Assembly (NCBI RefSeq): GCF_003967595.1
Contig: NZ_BIFW01000011.1
Coordinates: 1 to 64,000 of the forward strand
DNA: 64,000 bases
Source of the DNA: Companilactobacillus musae
GTDB lineage: Bacteria > Bacillota > Bacilli > Lactobacillales > Lactobacillaceae
Reading direction: 5' to 3'
The notes beneath the pieces are model-generated. The model was not told the origin of the DNA. It ran no database searches and saw only the letters and a list, made by a program, of their open reading frames with translations. Below, in pieces: positions 16,295 through 25,500 of this stretch. The position numbers and the translations under genes are program-made. Position 1 is the first letter of the stretch. The number at the start of each line of letters is the position of its first letter.

Positions 16295-17449
16295 TTATTT
16301 GGACTTTTTGTAAAGTCGTTCATTTTCTTTAATTTCACTTAAATAGAACTTAGTATCAACGGTAATTGGATCAACAATTGTACCATCTTGATATTCAATC
16401 TGATACATCTTTTCATAATTTGAAATACTTAGTTTTTGACGATTAGTCAACATTTTTTGTAAAGCACTCTTATCCACAACTTGTTCAAAATCTGGTTGAA
16501 CTTTGGCACTGTACAATTCCCCTACAGCACCTGAACCATAACTAAACAATAATAATTGTTCATTTGGTTGTGCGCCATAAACGAGATATGATAATAGGCC
16601 TAAATAAAGCGAACCAGTATAAAGATTACCGACTTCTCGACTAAACTTAATACTTTCCTGATAATGTTTTGTTAATTCCGCATACTTAGTATCTGAAACA
16701 GTTTCTTCAAGTGTTCTAAGTGCCTTAGTCCCCATTTTAGTATAAGGAATATGGAACAACATTGTTGAAAAATCATCTGCTGTCATACTATATTTATTTT
16801 GAAATTTTTGCCATAGAGTTTGAAAGAAATCGACATATACTTGATTAGAAAACTTTCCTCTAGCAAAAGCAGTTTTAGAGAAGGTTGGACGCCAGAAATC
16901 ACCAACGTTTCGGGTCATATAAACTGATTTATGATCTAATTTCAAAACCCGTGGATCTTTACTAATAATCATTGCCACTGATCCAGCACCCTGAGTCACT
17001 TCTCCTGGTGTTTTAATGCCATAACGAGCAATGTCTGTAGCAATTACTAAAGCTTTTTTATCAGGATTTAAACTGACAAAATCATAAGCGCTTTGTAGAC
17101 CCGCAGTTGCTCCATAACAAGCTTGTTTTATTTCAAAAGCTCTGATATCTTCTGGTAATTCCAAAAGGTCCATTAAAAAGGCAGCACTCGATTTAGATTC
17201 ATCAACACTGCTTTCAGTTCCAACAATCAATAATCCGATGTCTTTTTTATCTTCAGAGGTTAAAATACTGTCAGCGGAACTAGCTGCCATAGTTACAGCA
17301 TCCTGATAAGGTTGTGGAACAGCTTGTTTATCTTGACCGATTCCAATCGTGAACTTATCTGGATCGACATTTCGAGCCTTTGCTAATTCAACAATATCAA
17401 TGTAATCCTTAGGCACATAAAAGCCTATTTTATCAATACCTATATCCAT
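16295..17449 (-). CDS. mvaS: Hydroxymethylglutaryl-CoA synthase
   Basis: MvaS condenses acetoacetyl-CoA with acetyl-CoA to HMG-CoA in the mevalonate pathway. The 384-residue sequence starts with DIGIDKIGFYVP. It has the catalytic glutamate in TESSVDESK (near 79), the acyl-enzyme cysteine in KQACYGATAGL (near 111) and the histidine in FHIPYTKMG (near 233). It is the last gene of the operon; its start overlaps the mvaA stop by one base (TAATG) and GGAG precedes it. Confidence 0.95.
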   Translation of the reverse strand: MDIGIDKIGFYVPKDYIDIVELAKARNVDPDKFTIGIGQDKQAVPQPYQDAVTMAASSADSILTSEDKKDIGLLIVGTESSVDESKSSAAFLMDLLELPEDIRAFEIKQACYGATAGLQSAYDFVSLNPDKKALVIATDIARYGIKTPGEVTQGAGSVAMIISKDPRVLKLDHKSVYMTRNVGDFWRPTFSKTAFARGKFSNQVYVDFFQTLWQKFQNKYSMTADDFSTMLFHIPYTKMGTKALRTLEETVSDTKYAELTKHYQESIKFSREVGNLYTGSLYLGLLSYLVYGAQPNEQLLLFSYGSGAVGELYSAKVQPDFEQVVDKSALQKMLTNRQKLSISNYEKMYQIEYQDGTIVDPITVDTKFYLSEIKENERLYKKSK

Positions 17450-18690
17450 TATTTACTCCTCAACTCCAATAATATATTTTCTGCATTCTTAATCGTATAT
17501 TCTTTAGTTCGATTTAATTCTTTTGCAACCAATTCAATTTCGTCACCGATTGCACCTGCTGAAACTGCTAGTGATTTACTCTGTAACCCCATATGCCCAG
17601 CTTGGATACCTGTTGTTACTAGCGCTCTTAAAGCCGATAAATTATTAGCCAAACCAACTGATCCAACAACTGATTGCAATTGTTTGCTATTTTCAATTCT
17701 CATCATAGCCAAACTCAATTGTGCCATTGGCAAAGCTCGAATTGCTCCACCAACACTACCTAATTCAATTGGCATCTTCAACATACCTAGTAATCTATTA
17801 CCAACAATTTGCCAATCACTGAATGGTTGATATTCCCCCGATTCTAAAGCAAAACTATGGGCAGCGGCCTCTTGAGCTCGAAAGTCATTTCCAGTAGCTA
17901 GAAGGACTGCATCTATACCATTCATAATACCTTTATTATGTGTAACCGCCCGTTTGACGGATTCTTTAGCAAAAGTAGCCAATTGAACAATCCTCTTGGC
18001 TACTTCCTCACCAGACATCTCTGACGTCTTTAATTGTTCAAAATCAATTTCAGCTTTAACAGTAATAATCTGACCTTGACCACTATTGGACAAAATACTA
18101 CATAAGACATCCCCTGATATTAAATCTGATATTTTTTTGGCGGTCTTCTCTAAAATTGTATTAACCAAATTTGCTCCCATTGCATCAACTGTATCTATCC
18201 CTAACTCAACTTCAACAAAATTAGGATATTGATTAAAATTCAAGGAAACTATCCCGCCACCTCTTTTTATCAAGCTAGGGTGGGCCATTTGAGCAAATTC
18301 CCAAATCTTTGATTTGTTATCTTTTAAAATACTCAACTGTTCTGCTGTTATTTTTTCCAAAACAATTTGTCCATAAACTATTCGTGACGTAGGATAAGTT
18401 TTAAAGCCTCCACTATTTTTAATCCTCTTAGCTGCGTTAGAAGCAGCTGCTATAACTGAAGGTTCTTCAATCACCATTGGCACTACGTACTCTTGACCGT
18501 CAACTAAAAAATCAGTTGCAAAACCATATGGCAAACTAAAACTGCCAATTTGATTCTCGCTTAGACTGTCAGCTAAATCAGTCGAAATAGTCTGTCTTTT
18601 TTTCAGTTGTTCTGCCTGTTGGACTGTAATATAACCATGATCTAATAGAAACTGTCTACGCTGTTCATCAGTCATCTCATAGATTTTCAT
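17449..18690 (-). CDS. mvaA: Hydroxymethylglutaryl-CoA reductase (class II)
   Basis: MvaA reduces HMG-CoA to mevalonate. The 413-residue soluble class II enzyme shows the catalytic glutamate region ENQIGSFSLPYG near residue 70, DAMGANLVN, a dinucleotide-binding ATGNDFRA segment and SVGGAIRALP. I chose ATG 18690, which overlaps the thiolase stop as ATGA; a longer frame extends into the thiolase and has no family similarity. In Enterococcus and Streptococcus these two activities are one fused MvaE protein; here they are separate but coupled. Confidence 0.93.
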   Translation of the reverse strand: MKIYEMTDEQRRQFLLDHGYITVQQAEQLKKRQTISTDLADSLSENQIGSFSLPYGFATDFLVDGQEYVVPMVIEEPSVIAAASNAAKRIKNSGGFKTYPTSRIVYGQIVLEKITAEQLSILKDNKSKIWEFAQMAHPSLIKRGGGIVSLNFNQYPNFVEVELGIDTVDAMGANLVNTILEKTAKKISDLISGDVLCSILSNSGQGQIITVKAEIDFEQLKTSEMSGEEVAKRIVQLATFAKESVKRAVTHNKGIMNGIDAVLLATGNDFRAQEAAAHSFALESGEYQPFSDWQIVGNRLLGMLKMPIELGSVGGAIRALPMAQLSLAMMRIENSKQLQSVVGSVGLANNLSALRALVTTGIQAGHMGLQSKSLAVSAGAIGDEIELVAKELNRTKEYTIKNAENILLELRSK

Positions 18691-19841
18691 ATAAGTTTTA
18701 CACCCATAGCCATAGCCATACCACCGCCAATACACAATGAAGCTAGCCCTGAAGTCTTATGCTCTTGTTGTAAAGAATTTATTAACGTAGCAATCATTCT
18801 AGTTCCGGTAGCCCCTAGGGGATGTCCTAAGGCAATAGCCCCTCCATAGATATTCAAACGATCCATTGGTAATTGTAAATCTCGACTTACAGCTACCGCT
18901 TGAGCTGCAAAGGCCTCATTAACTTCAAATAAATCATAATCGTTCAAATCAGTATGATAACGGTCAAAATACTTATTAATTGCATAGTATGGAGCATATC
19001 CCATATAGTTAGGATCAATTCCAATTTCAGTGTATCCAGTAACTTCGGCTACATAATCAAGCCCTAATTCCTTAGCTCGACTAGCTCTCATCAAAATAAG
19101 TGCTGCCGCCCCATCATTGATCGGTGAAGAATTGCCGGCCGTTACTGTTCCCTTTTTATCAAAAACAGTTCTTAATTGTCCCATTTGTTCCAATGTAGTT
19201 GCCGGACGAATTGATTGATCGGTTACAATCTGTTCACCGTCAACTTCAATTGGAATAATTTCTTTGGCCAAATTTTTTTCTGCTTGATGAGCTTTTTGAT
19301 GAGAATCATAAGCAAATTTATCTTGTTGTTCTCGTGTTACATGATATTTTTTAGCAACATTTTCAGCTGTAATCCCCATGGGAAGGTGATTAAAAGCATC
19401 ATTTAAGCCATCATTAAACAGTGTATCTGATAATTTAGGACTAACTTCCATTTTTCCCGTTCTAGGAGCATAGAAAGGTGTATTTGACATACTCTCAACA
19501 CCACCAGCAACCACAATTTCAGCATTTCCCATTGTTATGGCAGAAATGCCTTCATAAATTGCTTTCATACCTGATCCACAAACTTGGTTAACTGTCATCG
19601 CAGTAGCATCAACACGTCCGCCAACATTCAATTCAATCTGACGAGCGGTATTTTGTCCCATACCGGTTTGATAAACATTTCCAAAAATAAATTGATCGAT
19701 AATTTTAGGATCAATTTTATTATTACTTAATAATTTCGAAACTAACTGTGTTCCTAACTGTACTGCTGATAAACTAGCAAATTGACCTCTAAATTTGCCA
19801 ATAGCGGTTCTTTTTGCATCTATAATTACGATTGGATCCAT
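18687..19841 (-). CDS. Acetyl-CoA C-acetyltransferase (thiolase)
   Basis: The biosynthetic thiolase makes acetoacetyl-CoA from two acetyl-CoA, the first step of the mevalonate pathway. The 384-residue protein has the nucleophilic cysteine in NQVCGSGMKAIYEG (near 88), the FEVNEAFAAQA motif, the histidine in GHPLGATGTR and the second cysteine in LCIGGGMAMAMG. GAAGGGACA precedes the start. It is first in the operon with mvaA and mvaS, and a divergent small gene starts about 90 bp upstream. Confidence 0.94.
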   Translation of the reverse strand: MDPIVIIDAKRTAIGKFRGQFASLSAVQLGTQLVSKLLSNNKIDPKIIDQFIFGNVYQTGMGQNTARQIELNVGGRVDATAMTVNQVCGSGMKAIYEGISAITMGNAEIVVAGGVESMSNTPFYAPRTGKMEVSPKLSDTLFNDGLNDAFNHLPMGITAENVAKKYHVTREQQDKFAYDSHQKAHQAEKNLAKEIIPIEVDGEQIVTDQSIRPATTLEQMGQLRTVFDKKGTVTAGNSSPINDGAAALILMRASRAKELGLDYVAEVTGYTEIGIDPNYMGYAPYYAINKYFDRYHTDLNDYDLFEVNEAFAAQAVAVSRDLQLPMDRLNIYGGAIALGHPLGATGTRMIATLINSLQQEHKTSGLASLCIGGGMAMAMGVKLI

Positions 19842-19934
19842 TATTTATGTCCCTTCAAACTTGGTAGAATATCTTTAAGCCTTTATCATAATTTAATTAC
19901 TCAATAAAAACAAATAAAAGGTTGGAAAATTCTT

Positions 19935-20219
19935 ATGCGTACTATTGATTTAATCTTATTACTAAACGATTTTAAAAAGAATAATCGAATCTTTGTCGAA
20001 ATTGATAATCAACGTTTAGCCGTCGTCGATTTAGAAGTAATCGACGATGAAATAATTCTTAAAACTTCCAATAAATTGCACGGTTTAAAAAATTGGGAAT
20101 TTCTTCTGCTCCTTAACAAAAAAGAATATTATGAAATGCCGGTTTTCTTTAATATCAAAAACAGCCATCGTCAACTCTTCGGTTTCAGAGTTGCCAATGA
20201 CTGCTTATTACTCGGTTAA
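19935..20219 (+). CDS. Hypothetical 94-residue protein
   Basis: I do not recognise this small acidic, soluble-looking protein. It begins RTIDLILLLNDFKKNNRIFVEI, has a beta-rich middle (DLEVIDDEIILKTSNKL) and no signal or membrane segment. AAAGGTTGG precedes the start. It is divergent from the thiolase gene and its stop directly abuts the convergent galU stop with no space for a terminator, which is unusual. Confidence 0.6.
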   Translation: MRTIDLILLLNDFKKNNRIFVEIDNQRLAVVDLEVIDDEIILKTSNKLHGLKNWEFLLLLNKKEYYEMPVFFNIKNSHRQLFGFRVANDCLLLG

Positions 20220-21137
20220 TTATTTAGAAGCTTTTTTATTGTTAGAAGTTTTTTCTTCTGCTTGTAGTTTCTTGGCAAGATCAAGAATATATGGTTTCAA
20301 TTCATCTTTAACTTCGGGATGAGTCAATCCATATTCAATATTTGTCTTAACATAGCCAAACTTATTACCAACATCGAATCTTTGCCCCTTAAATTCATGA
20401 GCAAAAACGCGTTGTGTCTTATTCATACGATCGATTGCATCTGTTAATTGGATTTCATTACCAGCACCTGGTTTTTGAGTTGCTAGTAAATCAAAAATTT
20501 CAGGTGTTAACAAGTAACGACCAATAATGGCAAGATTACTTGGAGCATCTTCAACTTTTGGCTTTTCAACAAACTTCTTAACGTTGTATAAACCCGGTGC
20601 ATTCTCTCCTTCAGGATCAATCACACCATATTTAGAAACATCTTTTTCAGGAACTTTCATAACGGCAATTGTCGAAGCATGAGTTTTTTCATAATCATCA
20701 ATCAATTGTTTTGTCAAAGGAACCTTATCTTTCATCAAATCGTCGCCTAACATAACGATAAATGGTTCATCAGCAATAAATGATCTAGCTTGAGCAACAG
20801 CGTCACCCAAACCATTTGGATGAGCTTGACGACTGTAATACAAGTTAACACCTAAATTAGTTGTATCTTGAACAACTTTTAATAATTCAGTTTTATTCTT
20901 AGATTCAAGATTTTGTTCCAATTCTGGTACAGAATCAAAGTGATCCTCGATTGAACGTTTATTTTTACCAGTAATAATTAAAATATCTTCGATACCTGAC
21001 GCCTTAGCTTCTTCGACGATAAATTGAATTGTTGGTTTATCAACGATTGGTAGCATTTCCTTTGCCAAAGCCTTAGTTGCTGGCAAAAATCTTGTTCCTA
21101 ATCCTGCTGCTGGTATAATTGCTTTTCTAACTTTCAT
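20220..21137 (-). CDS. galU: UTP-glucose-1-phosphate uridylyltransferase
   Basis: GalU makes UDP-glucose for glycolipids, wall polymers and the Leloir pathway. The 305-residue protein has the nucleotide-binding start [24 protein letters not shown] written here in part as [10 protein letters not shown], then [10 protein letters not shown], the sugar-binding [10 protein letters not shown] and the C-terminal [22 protein letters not shown] precedes the start. It lies 3 bp after a BrkB-like membrane gene, probably cotranscribed with it. It may supply GalT with UDP-glucose. Confidence 0.95.
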   Translation of the reverse strand: MKVRKAIIPAAGLGTRFLPATKALAKEMLPIVDKPTIQFIVEEAKASGIEDILIITGKNKRSIEDHFDSVPELEQNLESKNKTELLKVVQDTTNLGVNLYYSRQAHPNGLGDAVAQARSFIADEPFIVMLGDDLMKDKVPLTKQLIDDYEKTHASTIAVMKVPEKDVSKYGVIDPEGENAPGLYNVKKFVEKPKVEDAPSNLAIIGRYLLTPEIFDLLATQKPGAGNEIQLTDAIDRMNKTQRVFAHEFKGQRFDVGNKFGYVKTNIEYGLTHPEVKDELKPYILDLAKKLQAEEKTSNNKKASK

Positions 21138-21140
21138 TAA

Positions 21141-22094
21141 TTATTCTCCTTTTTCATGCGACTGCAAATAACTAGTTAATCTACCAGTACTTTTCCTTAA
21201 ATATGGACCACCAAATGCTTCCGCAAAAGCAACATTGATTGCATTTCCAAATAAAAAGATTGTCACTGACATATTCACCCATAATAAGAACACAATAATA
21301 GCTCCAATGGCACCGTAGTTATCCCAAGCTGACCCAAAATATTTCAAATAATATGAAAATAATTGAGACAATCCTAGAAGTCCGATACTAGTGATGATCG
21401 TACCTGTTATTATGTAATAAAACTTCAGATGGATATTAGGTAAAAAATAAAATAAAGCAAAAACGATCAAAAACATTATAACAATAGCAAACGGCCATTT
21501 CCATCTCATAAATTCATCCAAAAGCCGCGAATTCACATGCAGCAACGGAATGAGCCAATTCAAAAAAATTTGTCCGAATGTAAACGTTACAATTGCCGCT
21601 ACACCAATAACCAGTAACATTAGAGTTGTAAGGAAAGCTAAGCCTCGACGAATAATATAATTGAGGAAGGTTTTTTCAACAAAAAGACTATTAACGTCCA
21701 AGCCGTATGCTTCATTCATGGTCATTTGTACTATATTTAAACCACGAGAAATCGCCCAGAGAGCCACAATAATACCAATTGACAAGATACCTCTATTTGA
21801 ACTAGACAAAACTTTTATAATCGTTGGCAATAAATAATGGTGCAGATCATCTGGCAAAATAAACTCAATATATTCAATAACCGTGGGTTTATCTAATCGC
21901 AACAACGGAATCAAGTTTCCAACAATAATGATGGCTGGAAACAGCGACAATAAAATATAATAAGTTATTGCTTTTGAAGCCAAAGGCACGTTAGAGTCGC
22001 TCATTGCTTGAGTGACATATTTAACAAAGCCAATAAACTTTTGACGCTTGTTTAGCGATTGTCGAAATAGTGGTATCTTTTTTTCTTCTCCCAT
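21141..22094 (-). CDS. YihY/BrkB family membrane protein
   Basis: The 317-residue protein has about six membrane segments after a short cytoplasmic start. The family feature AITYYILLSLFPAIIIVGNLIPLL is present (start near residue 42), as are WAISRGLNIVQ and, near the end, LWVNMSVTIFLFGNAIN. YihY proteins are inner-membrane proteins once mislabelled RNase BN; their role is unsettled. It lies between map and galU on the same strand, with short gaps that suggest one transcript. Confidence 0.85.
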   Translation of the reverse strand: MGEEKKIPLFRQSLNKRQKFIGFVKYVTQAMSDSNVPLASKAITYYILLSLFPAIIIVGNLIPLLRLDKPTVIEYIEFILPDDLHHYLLPTIIKVLSSSNRGILSIGIIVALWAISRGLNIVQMTMNEAYGLDVNSLFVEKTFLNYIIRRGLAFLTTLMLLVIGVAAIVTFTFGQIFLNWLIPLLHVNSRLLDEFMRWKWPFAIVIMFLIVFALFYFLPNIHLKFYYIITGTIITSIGLLGLSQLFSYYLKYFGSAWDNYGAIGAIIVFLLWVNMSVTIFLFGNAINVAFAEAFGGPYLRKSTGRLTSYLQSHEKGE

Positions 22095-22109
22095 TATTCA
22101 CACCAACAA

Positions 22110-22904
22110 TTAAAGTAAGTATTTAGCATCATATTCTGGATCTTGTGATGTCAAGATCTTAGGACCATCTTTAGTGATAGCAATAGTATGTTCATATTGA
22201 GCCGAATCGGTTCCATCAGCTGAAACAAAGTATTCCCAACCATCAGCTTTAACGAACTTATCTTTAATTTCCCAAGTACCTAGATTAACCATTGGTTCAA
22301 TTGTAATTGTCATACCTTCACGTAATCTTAAACCTTGACCCGGTTCACCATAGTGAGGAACATTGGGAGCTTCGTGCATTGTAGGTTGAATACCATGACC
22401 AATTAAATCACGGACATCGCCCATGTGGTTTTCATCTTCAACATAGTGTTGAATTGCATGACCAATATCACCAATGCGATTACCAATAACTGCTTGATCA
22501 ATTCCTAAGTAAAGTGCCTTGTGAGTAACATCCATCAACTTTTGATCTTCAGCTGACAAGTCGCCAACAGCATATGTCCAGCAAGAATCACTTTCATAGC
22601 CATTCAAATTAACTGTCATATCAACTTTTAAAACGTCGCCACTCTTTAAGATAAGGTTCTTTCTGGGAATACCATGAGCTACTTCATCGTTAACGCAGAC
22701 ACAAGTTGCATATTTGTAACCTTCAAAACCCTTTTCTGATGGACGACCACCGTGAGATTCAATATAGTCATTGGCAAAGTTTTCGATTTCCATTGAGGAA
22801 ATTCCTGGTTTGATAATATCACGCAAACCAATATGTGTATTAGCAAGTAATTCTCCGGACTTTCTCATTCCTTCAATTTCTCTTGCAGATTTTAATGTAA
22901 TCAC
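22110..22904 (-). CDS. map: Methionine aminopeptidase, type I
   Basis: The enzyme removes the initiator methionine from new proteins. The 264-residue chain shows the metal ligands in order: D in VLKVDMTVNLNGYESD (two aspartates), H in DLIGHGIG-like DLIGHGIQ, E in ITIEPMVN and E in AQYEHTIAI. The substrate histidine is in DEVAHGIP. The start codon is GTG at 22904, preceded by AAGGGACA. It leads the map-brkB-galU run. Confidence 0.94.
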   Translation of the reverse strand: MITLKSAREIEGMRKSGELLANTHIGLRDIIKPGISSMEIENFANDYIESHGGRPSEKGFEGYKYATCVCVNDEVAHGIPRKNLILKSGDVLKVDMTVNLNGYESDSCWTYAVGDLSAEDQKLMDVTHKALYLGIDQAVIGNRIGDIGHAIQHYVEDENHMGDVRDLIGHGIQPTMHEAPNVPHYGEPGQGLRLREGMTITIEPMVNLGTWEIKDKFVKADGWEYFVSADGTDSAQYEHTIAITKDGPKILTSQDPEYDAKYLL

Positions 22905-23035
22905 TTTTTAACATGTCCCTTCAAAAAAATGTTAATTTCATTATAACATTCCAGTGGTTTTTGATTTAGATAGCTGGTAATATTAATTTTTGCTATAATA
23001 TCCCAAGATATATAAAGTTGAGGCGACAATTTATT

Positions 23036-23491
23036 ATGACAAAAGTAAAAATCGTATACGCCAGTATTACTGGTAATGACGAAGACATCGCATATGTACT
23101 AACAGAGAAATTTGAAGAACTTGGTTGTGATGTGGATATGAGCGAAGTTTCTCAAACTGATGCAGCTGACTTTGAAGATAGTGATATTTGTGTTATTGCT
23201 AGCTATACCTATGATCAAGGTATTGTACCTGATGAAGCTCTGGACTTTTACGACGACATGCAAGACCTTGATTTAAGTGACAAAGTCTACGGTGTCTGCG
23301 GCTCTGGTGATACCTTCTATGAAGACTTTTGTCGTGCCGTCGATGAATTTGCCAAAAGATTTGAAGATATCGGTGCCACTAAAGGTGCTGAACCTGTCAA
23401 AGTTGAACTTGATCCTAATCAAGATGATATTGATCATCTCGACAACATGGTGGAACAAATCTACAAAAAGGCACAAGAAATGGATCTTTAA
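23036..23491 (+). CDS. Flavodoxin
   Basis: This 151-residue short-chain flavodoxin carries FMN as a low-potential electron carrier. The phosphate loop is YASITGNDEDIA (residues about 8-19), the aromatic and acidic FMN-binding loops follow (ASYTYDQG; VCGSGDTFYEDFC), and the pI is strongly acidic. I chose ATG 23036; an upstream in-frame TTG overlaps the likely ribosome site GAGGCGA. The next gene follows after two bases, so they form one transcript. The redox partner is not in the window. Confidence 0.88.
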   Translation: MTKVKIVYASITGNDEDIAYVLTEKFEELGCDVDMSEVSQTDAADFEDSDICVIASYTYDQGIVPDEALDFYDDMQDLDLSDKVYGVCGSGDTFYEDFCRAVDEFAKRFEDIGATKGAEPVKVELDPNQDDIDHLDNMVEQIYKKAQEMDL

Positions 23492-23493
23492 AA

Positions 23494-23952
23494 ATGAATT
23501 TAATAAAAAAATATCGTAATTTTTGGGTGTATTGTTTCTTTGGGTTTCTAGCATCGTTGATCAACATTGGCATTTTCGATATCTCCCATAACTACTTTCA
23601 TATTCCTTTGTGGATAGCTAATACGGTTGCTTGGTTTATTTCCAACTTCTTCTCATTTTTCGTTACCAAGCTGTACGTCTTCAAGTCAGAAATGGAAAAT
23701 TTCAAAAAACTTTTTCAGGAAGGTTTTGTTTTCCTAATTTCTCGAATCTTTTCATTGATCTTTGATGATCTCTTTATGATTTTTGCAGTCTTGATTCTTC
23801 CTTGGAATAATCTGATAATCAAAGCTATCGATCAGATTATCGTCGGACTTTTCAACTACTTCTCTTCTAAACTTATTTTTAGTTATAATAATCGCCATTT
23901 GATTGAACGACTTAAAAGTTTGAAAGAAAAACGAAGTCGGGATGAAATTTGA
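23494..23952 (+). CDS. GtrA family membrane protein
   Basis: The 152-residue protein has four hydrophobic segments. The GtrA signature begins with FWVYCFFGFLASLINIGIF near residue 8, then WIANTVAWFISNFFSFFVTKLYVFKS. GtrA proteins are flippase-like partners in moving undecaprenyl-phosphate-linked sugars during glycosylation of wall polymers. The coupling with flavodoxin is probably positional only. It ends with a basic tail. Confidence 0.83.
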   Translation: MNLIKKYRNFWVYCFFGFLASLINIGIFDISHNYFHIPLWIANTVAWFISNFFSFFVTKLYVFKSEMENFKKLFQEGFVFLISRIFSLIFDDLFMIFAVLILPWNNLIIKAIDQIIVGLFNYFSSKLIFSYNNRHLIERLKSLKEKRSRDEI

Positions 23953-23977
23953 TTTGATATTAAAACACCCATTACTT

Positions 23978-24056
23978 CAAAAAAAGAGTAGCATCTATTA
24001 AGTTTCTCAAGGTATATCCGTATACCTGAATACTTAATAGACGCTGCTCTTTTTTA
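23978..24056. terminator. Bidirectional terminator hairpin, family II copy 4
   Basis: GAGTAGCATCTATTAAGT pairs with ACTTAATAGACGCTGCTC, the inner stem is TCAAGGTATA/TATACCTGA, and A7 and T6 runs flank it. It lies between convergent gtrA and wecB and is followed by a family I repeat. Confidence 0.9.
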
Positions 24057-24092
24057 TATCTAAATTTAAAAATAACTAATTAATAAAGTAAT

Positions 24093-24247
24093 ACGCTAGT
24101 CTGAAGCAACAAAGAAAATGGGCTCAGTCACGAAATTATTCTTTGTGACAATAAGGCCGAGCTTGAAGACTGTCGGCAATGCCAAAAGGCTCCAAGTTGT
24201 ACCCACTATGTTCCAGCCCAATTTTCTTTGTTGTGGAGGACGGAATT
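24093..24247 (+). repeat. Family I structured repeat, copy D
   Basis: Outer arms AACAAAGAAAATGGGCT and AGCCCAATTTTCTTTGTT pair. The GCTTGAAGACTGTCGGC/GCCAAAAGGCTCCAAG arm and the closing GGAGGACGGAAT are present. The inner hairpin is shorter than in copies F-H. It lies directly before the 3' end of wecB. Confidence 0.85.
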
Positions 24248-24248
24248 T

Positions 24249-25391
24249 TTATTCAAATTCACTTGGTCTATCAGTTGTTTGTTTAAAGTAATAACTGATT
24301 GAATCAAGAATTCTATCCGACGCGTTACCATCACCGTAAGGGTTCTTAGCATTGGCCATACGATCGTATTCAGTTTTATCCGTAATCAAACGAGTCATTT
24401 CTCTTTCAACTACTTCGGCATCTGTTCCAACCAACTTCAAAGTTCCAGCTTCAACACCTTCTGGACGTTCAGTTGTATCACGCAAAACCAAAACTGGTTT
24501 ACCTAATGATGGTGCTTCTTCTTGAACACCACCAGAATCAGTCATAATGAAGTAACTTCTTGATGCTAGGTTATGAAAATCTACTACATCTAATGGTTCA
24601 ATCAAGTGTACTCGATCAACATCACCTAAAATATCCTGAGCTGTCTTTTGAACAACTGGATTCAAATGCACTGGATAAACCAATTCAATATCATCGTGCT
24701 TAGCAACAACCTTCTTCATTGCTTGGAAAACTTGTTTCATTGGTTCACCTTGGTTTTCACGACGATGCATTGTGATTAAAATCATTTTCTTATCAGGATC
24801 GATCACATCTAAGATATCATGATGATAATCTTTATGAACGGTACTTCTCAAAGCATCAATGGCTGTATTTCCAGTTACAAAGACATGGTCACCATTGTGA
24901 TTTTCTTTTAACAAGTTTGCTTTACTTTCATTTGTTGGGGCAAAGTAAATATCGGTTAAATCATCAGTCATTTGACGATTCATTTCTTCTGGCCATGGTG
25001 AATACTTATTCCAAGTTCTCAAACCAGCTTCAACATGTCCAATGGCTGTTTGGTGATAAAAGGCTGACAAAGCAGCACTAAACGTTGTAGTTGTATCACC
25101 GTGAACTAGGACAATATCAGGCTTTTCTTTTTCAATAATACTATCTAGTTCCTTCAAAACCAATCCTGTAATACCGCTAAGTGTTTGACGTTCCTTCATG
25201 ATATTTAAATCATAATCAGGCTTGATTTTGAAAATTTCCAAAACAGAATCTAACATTTCACGATGTTGAGCCGTCACAACCGTCACTGTTTCGAAACGGT
25301 CACTGTTTTGTTTTAATTTCAAAACTAATGGTGCCATTTTAATTGCTTCTGGTCTCGTACCAAAAACAGTCATAACTTTAATTTTATCCAA
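24249..25391 (-). CDS. wecB: UDP-N-acetylglucosamine 2-epimerase (non-hydrolysing)
   Basis: The enzyme interconverts UDP-GlcNAc and UDP-ManNAc, supplying ManNAc for wall teichoic-acid linkage units or polysaccharide. The 380-residue protein has VFGTRPEAIKMAPLV at the N-terminus, then GHVEAGLRTWNKYSPWPEE and the C-terminal nucleotide site MTDSGGVQEEAPSLGKPVLVLR. I prefer TTG 25391 as start, because GAGG lies 8 bases before it; GTG 25400 overlaps that site. It forms a monocistronic unit. Confidence 0.93.
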   Translation of the reverse strand: MDKIKVMTVFGTRPEAIKMAPLVLKLKQNSDRFETVTVVTAQHREMLDSVLEIFKIKPDYDLNIMKERQTLSGITGLVLKELDSIIEKEKPDIVLVHGDTTTTFSAALSAFYHQTAIGHVEAGLRTWNKYSPWPEEMNRQMTDDLTDIYFAPTNESKANLLKENHNGDHVFVTGNTAIDALRSTVHKDYHHDILDVIDPDKKMILITMHRRENQGEPMKQVFQAMKKVVAKHDDIELVYPVHLNPVVQKTAQDILGDVDRVHLIEPLDVVDFHNLASRSYFIMTDSGGVQEEAPSLGKPVLVLRDTTERPEGVEAGTLKLVGTDAEVVEREMTRLITDKTEYDRMANAKNPYGDGNASDRILDSISYYFKQTTDRPSEFE

Positions 25392-25500
25392 AATTATCAC
25401 CTCAATAAATTAGTTCCAGTATATCAAAGATGGCTTTATTAATATAGGTAGTTACGATTTCTATTAATTTGTGAATAGATATGGTTATAATAAAAACATT

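Noticed and set aside
15120-16295. CRISPR array in the repeated 15-16 kb region
   Set aside because: The repeats are about 370-430 bp, few in number and divergent, with promoters and terminators; there are no short direct repeats and no cas genes.
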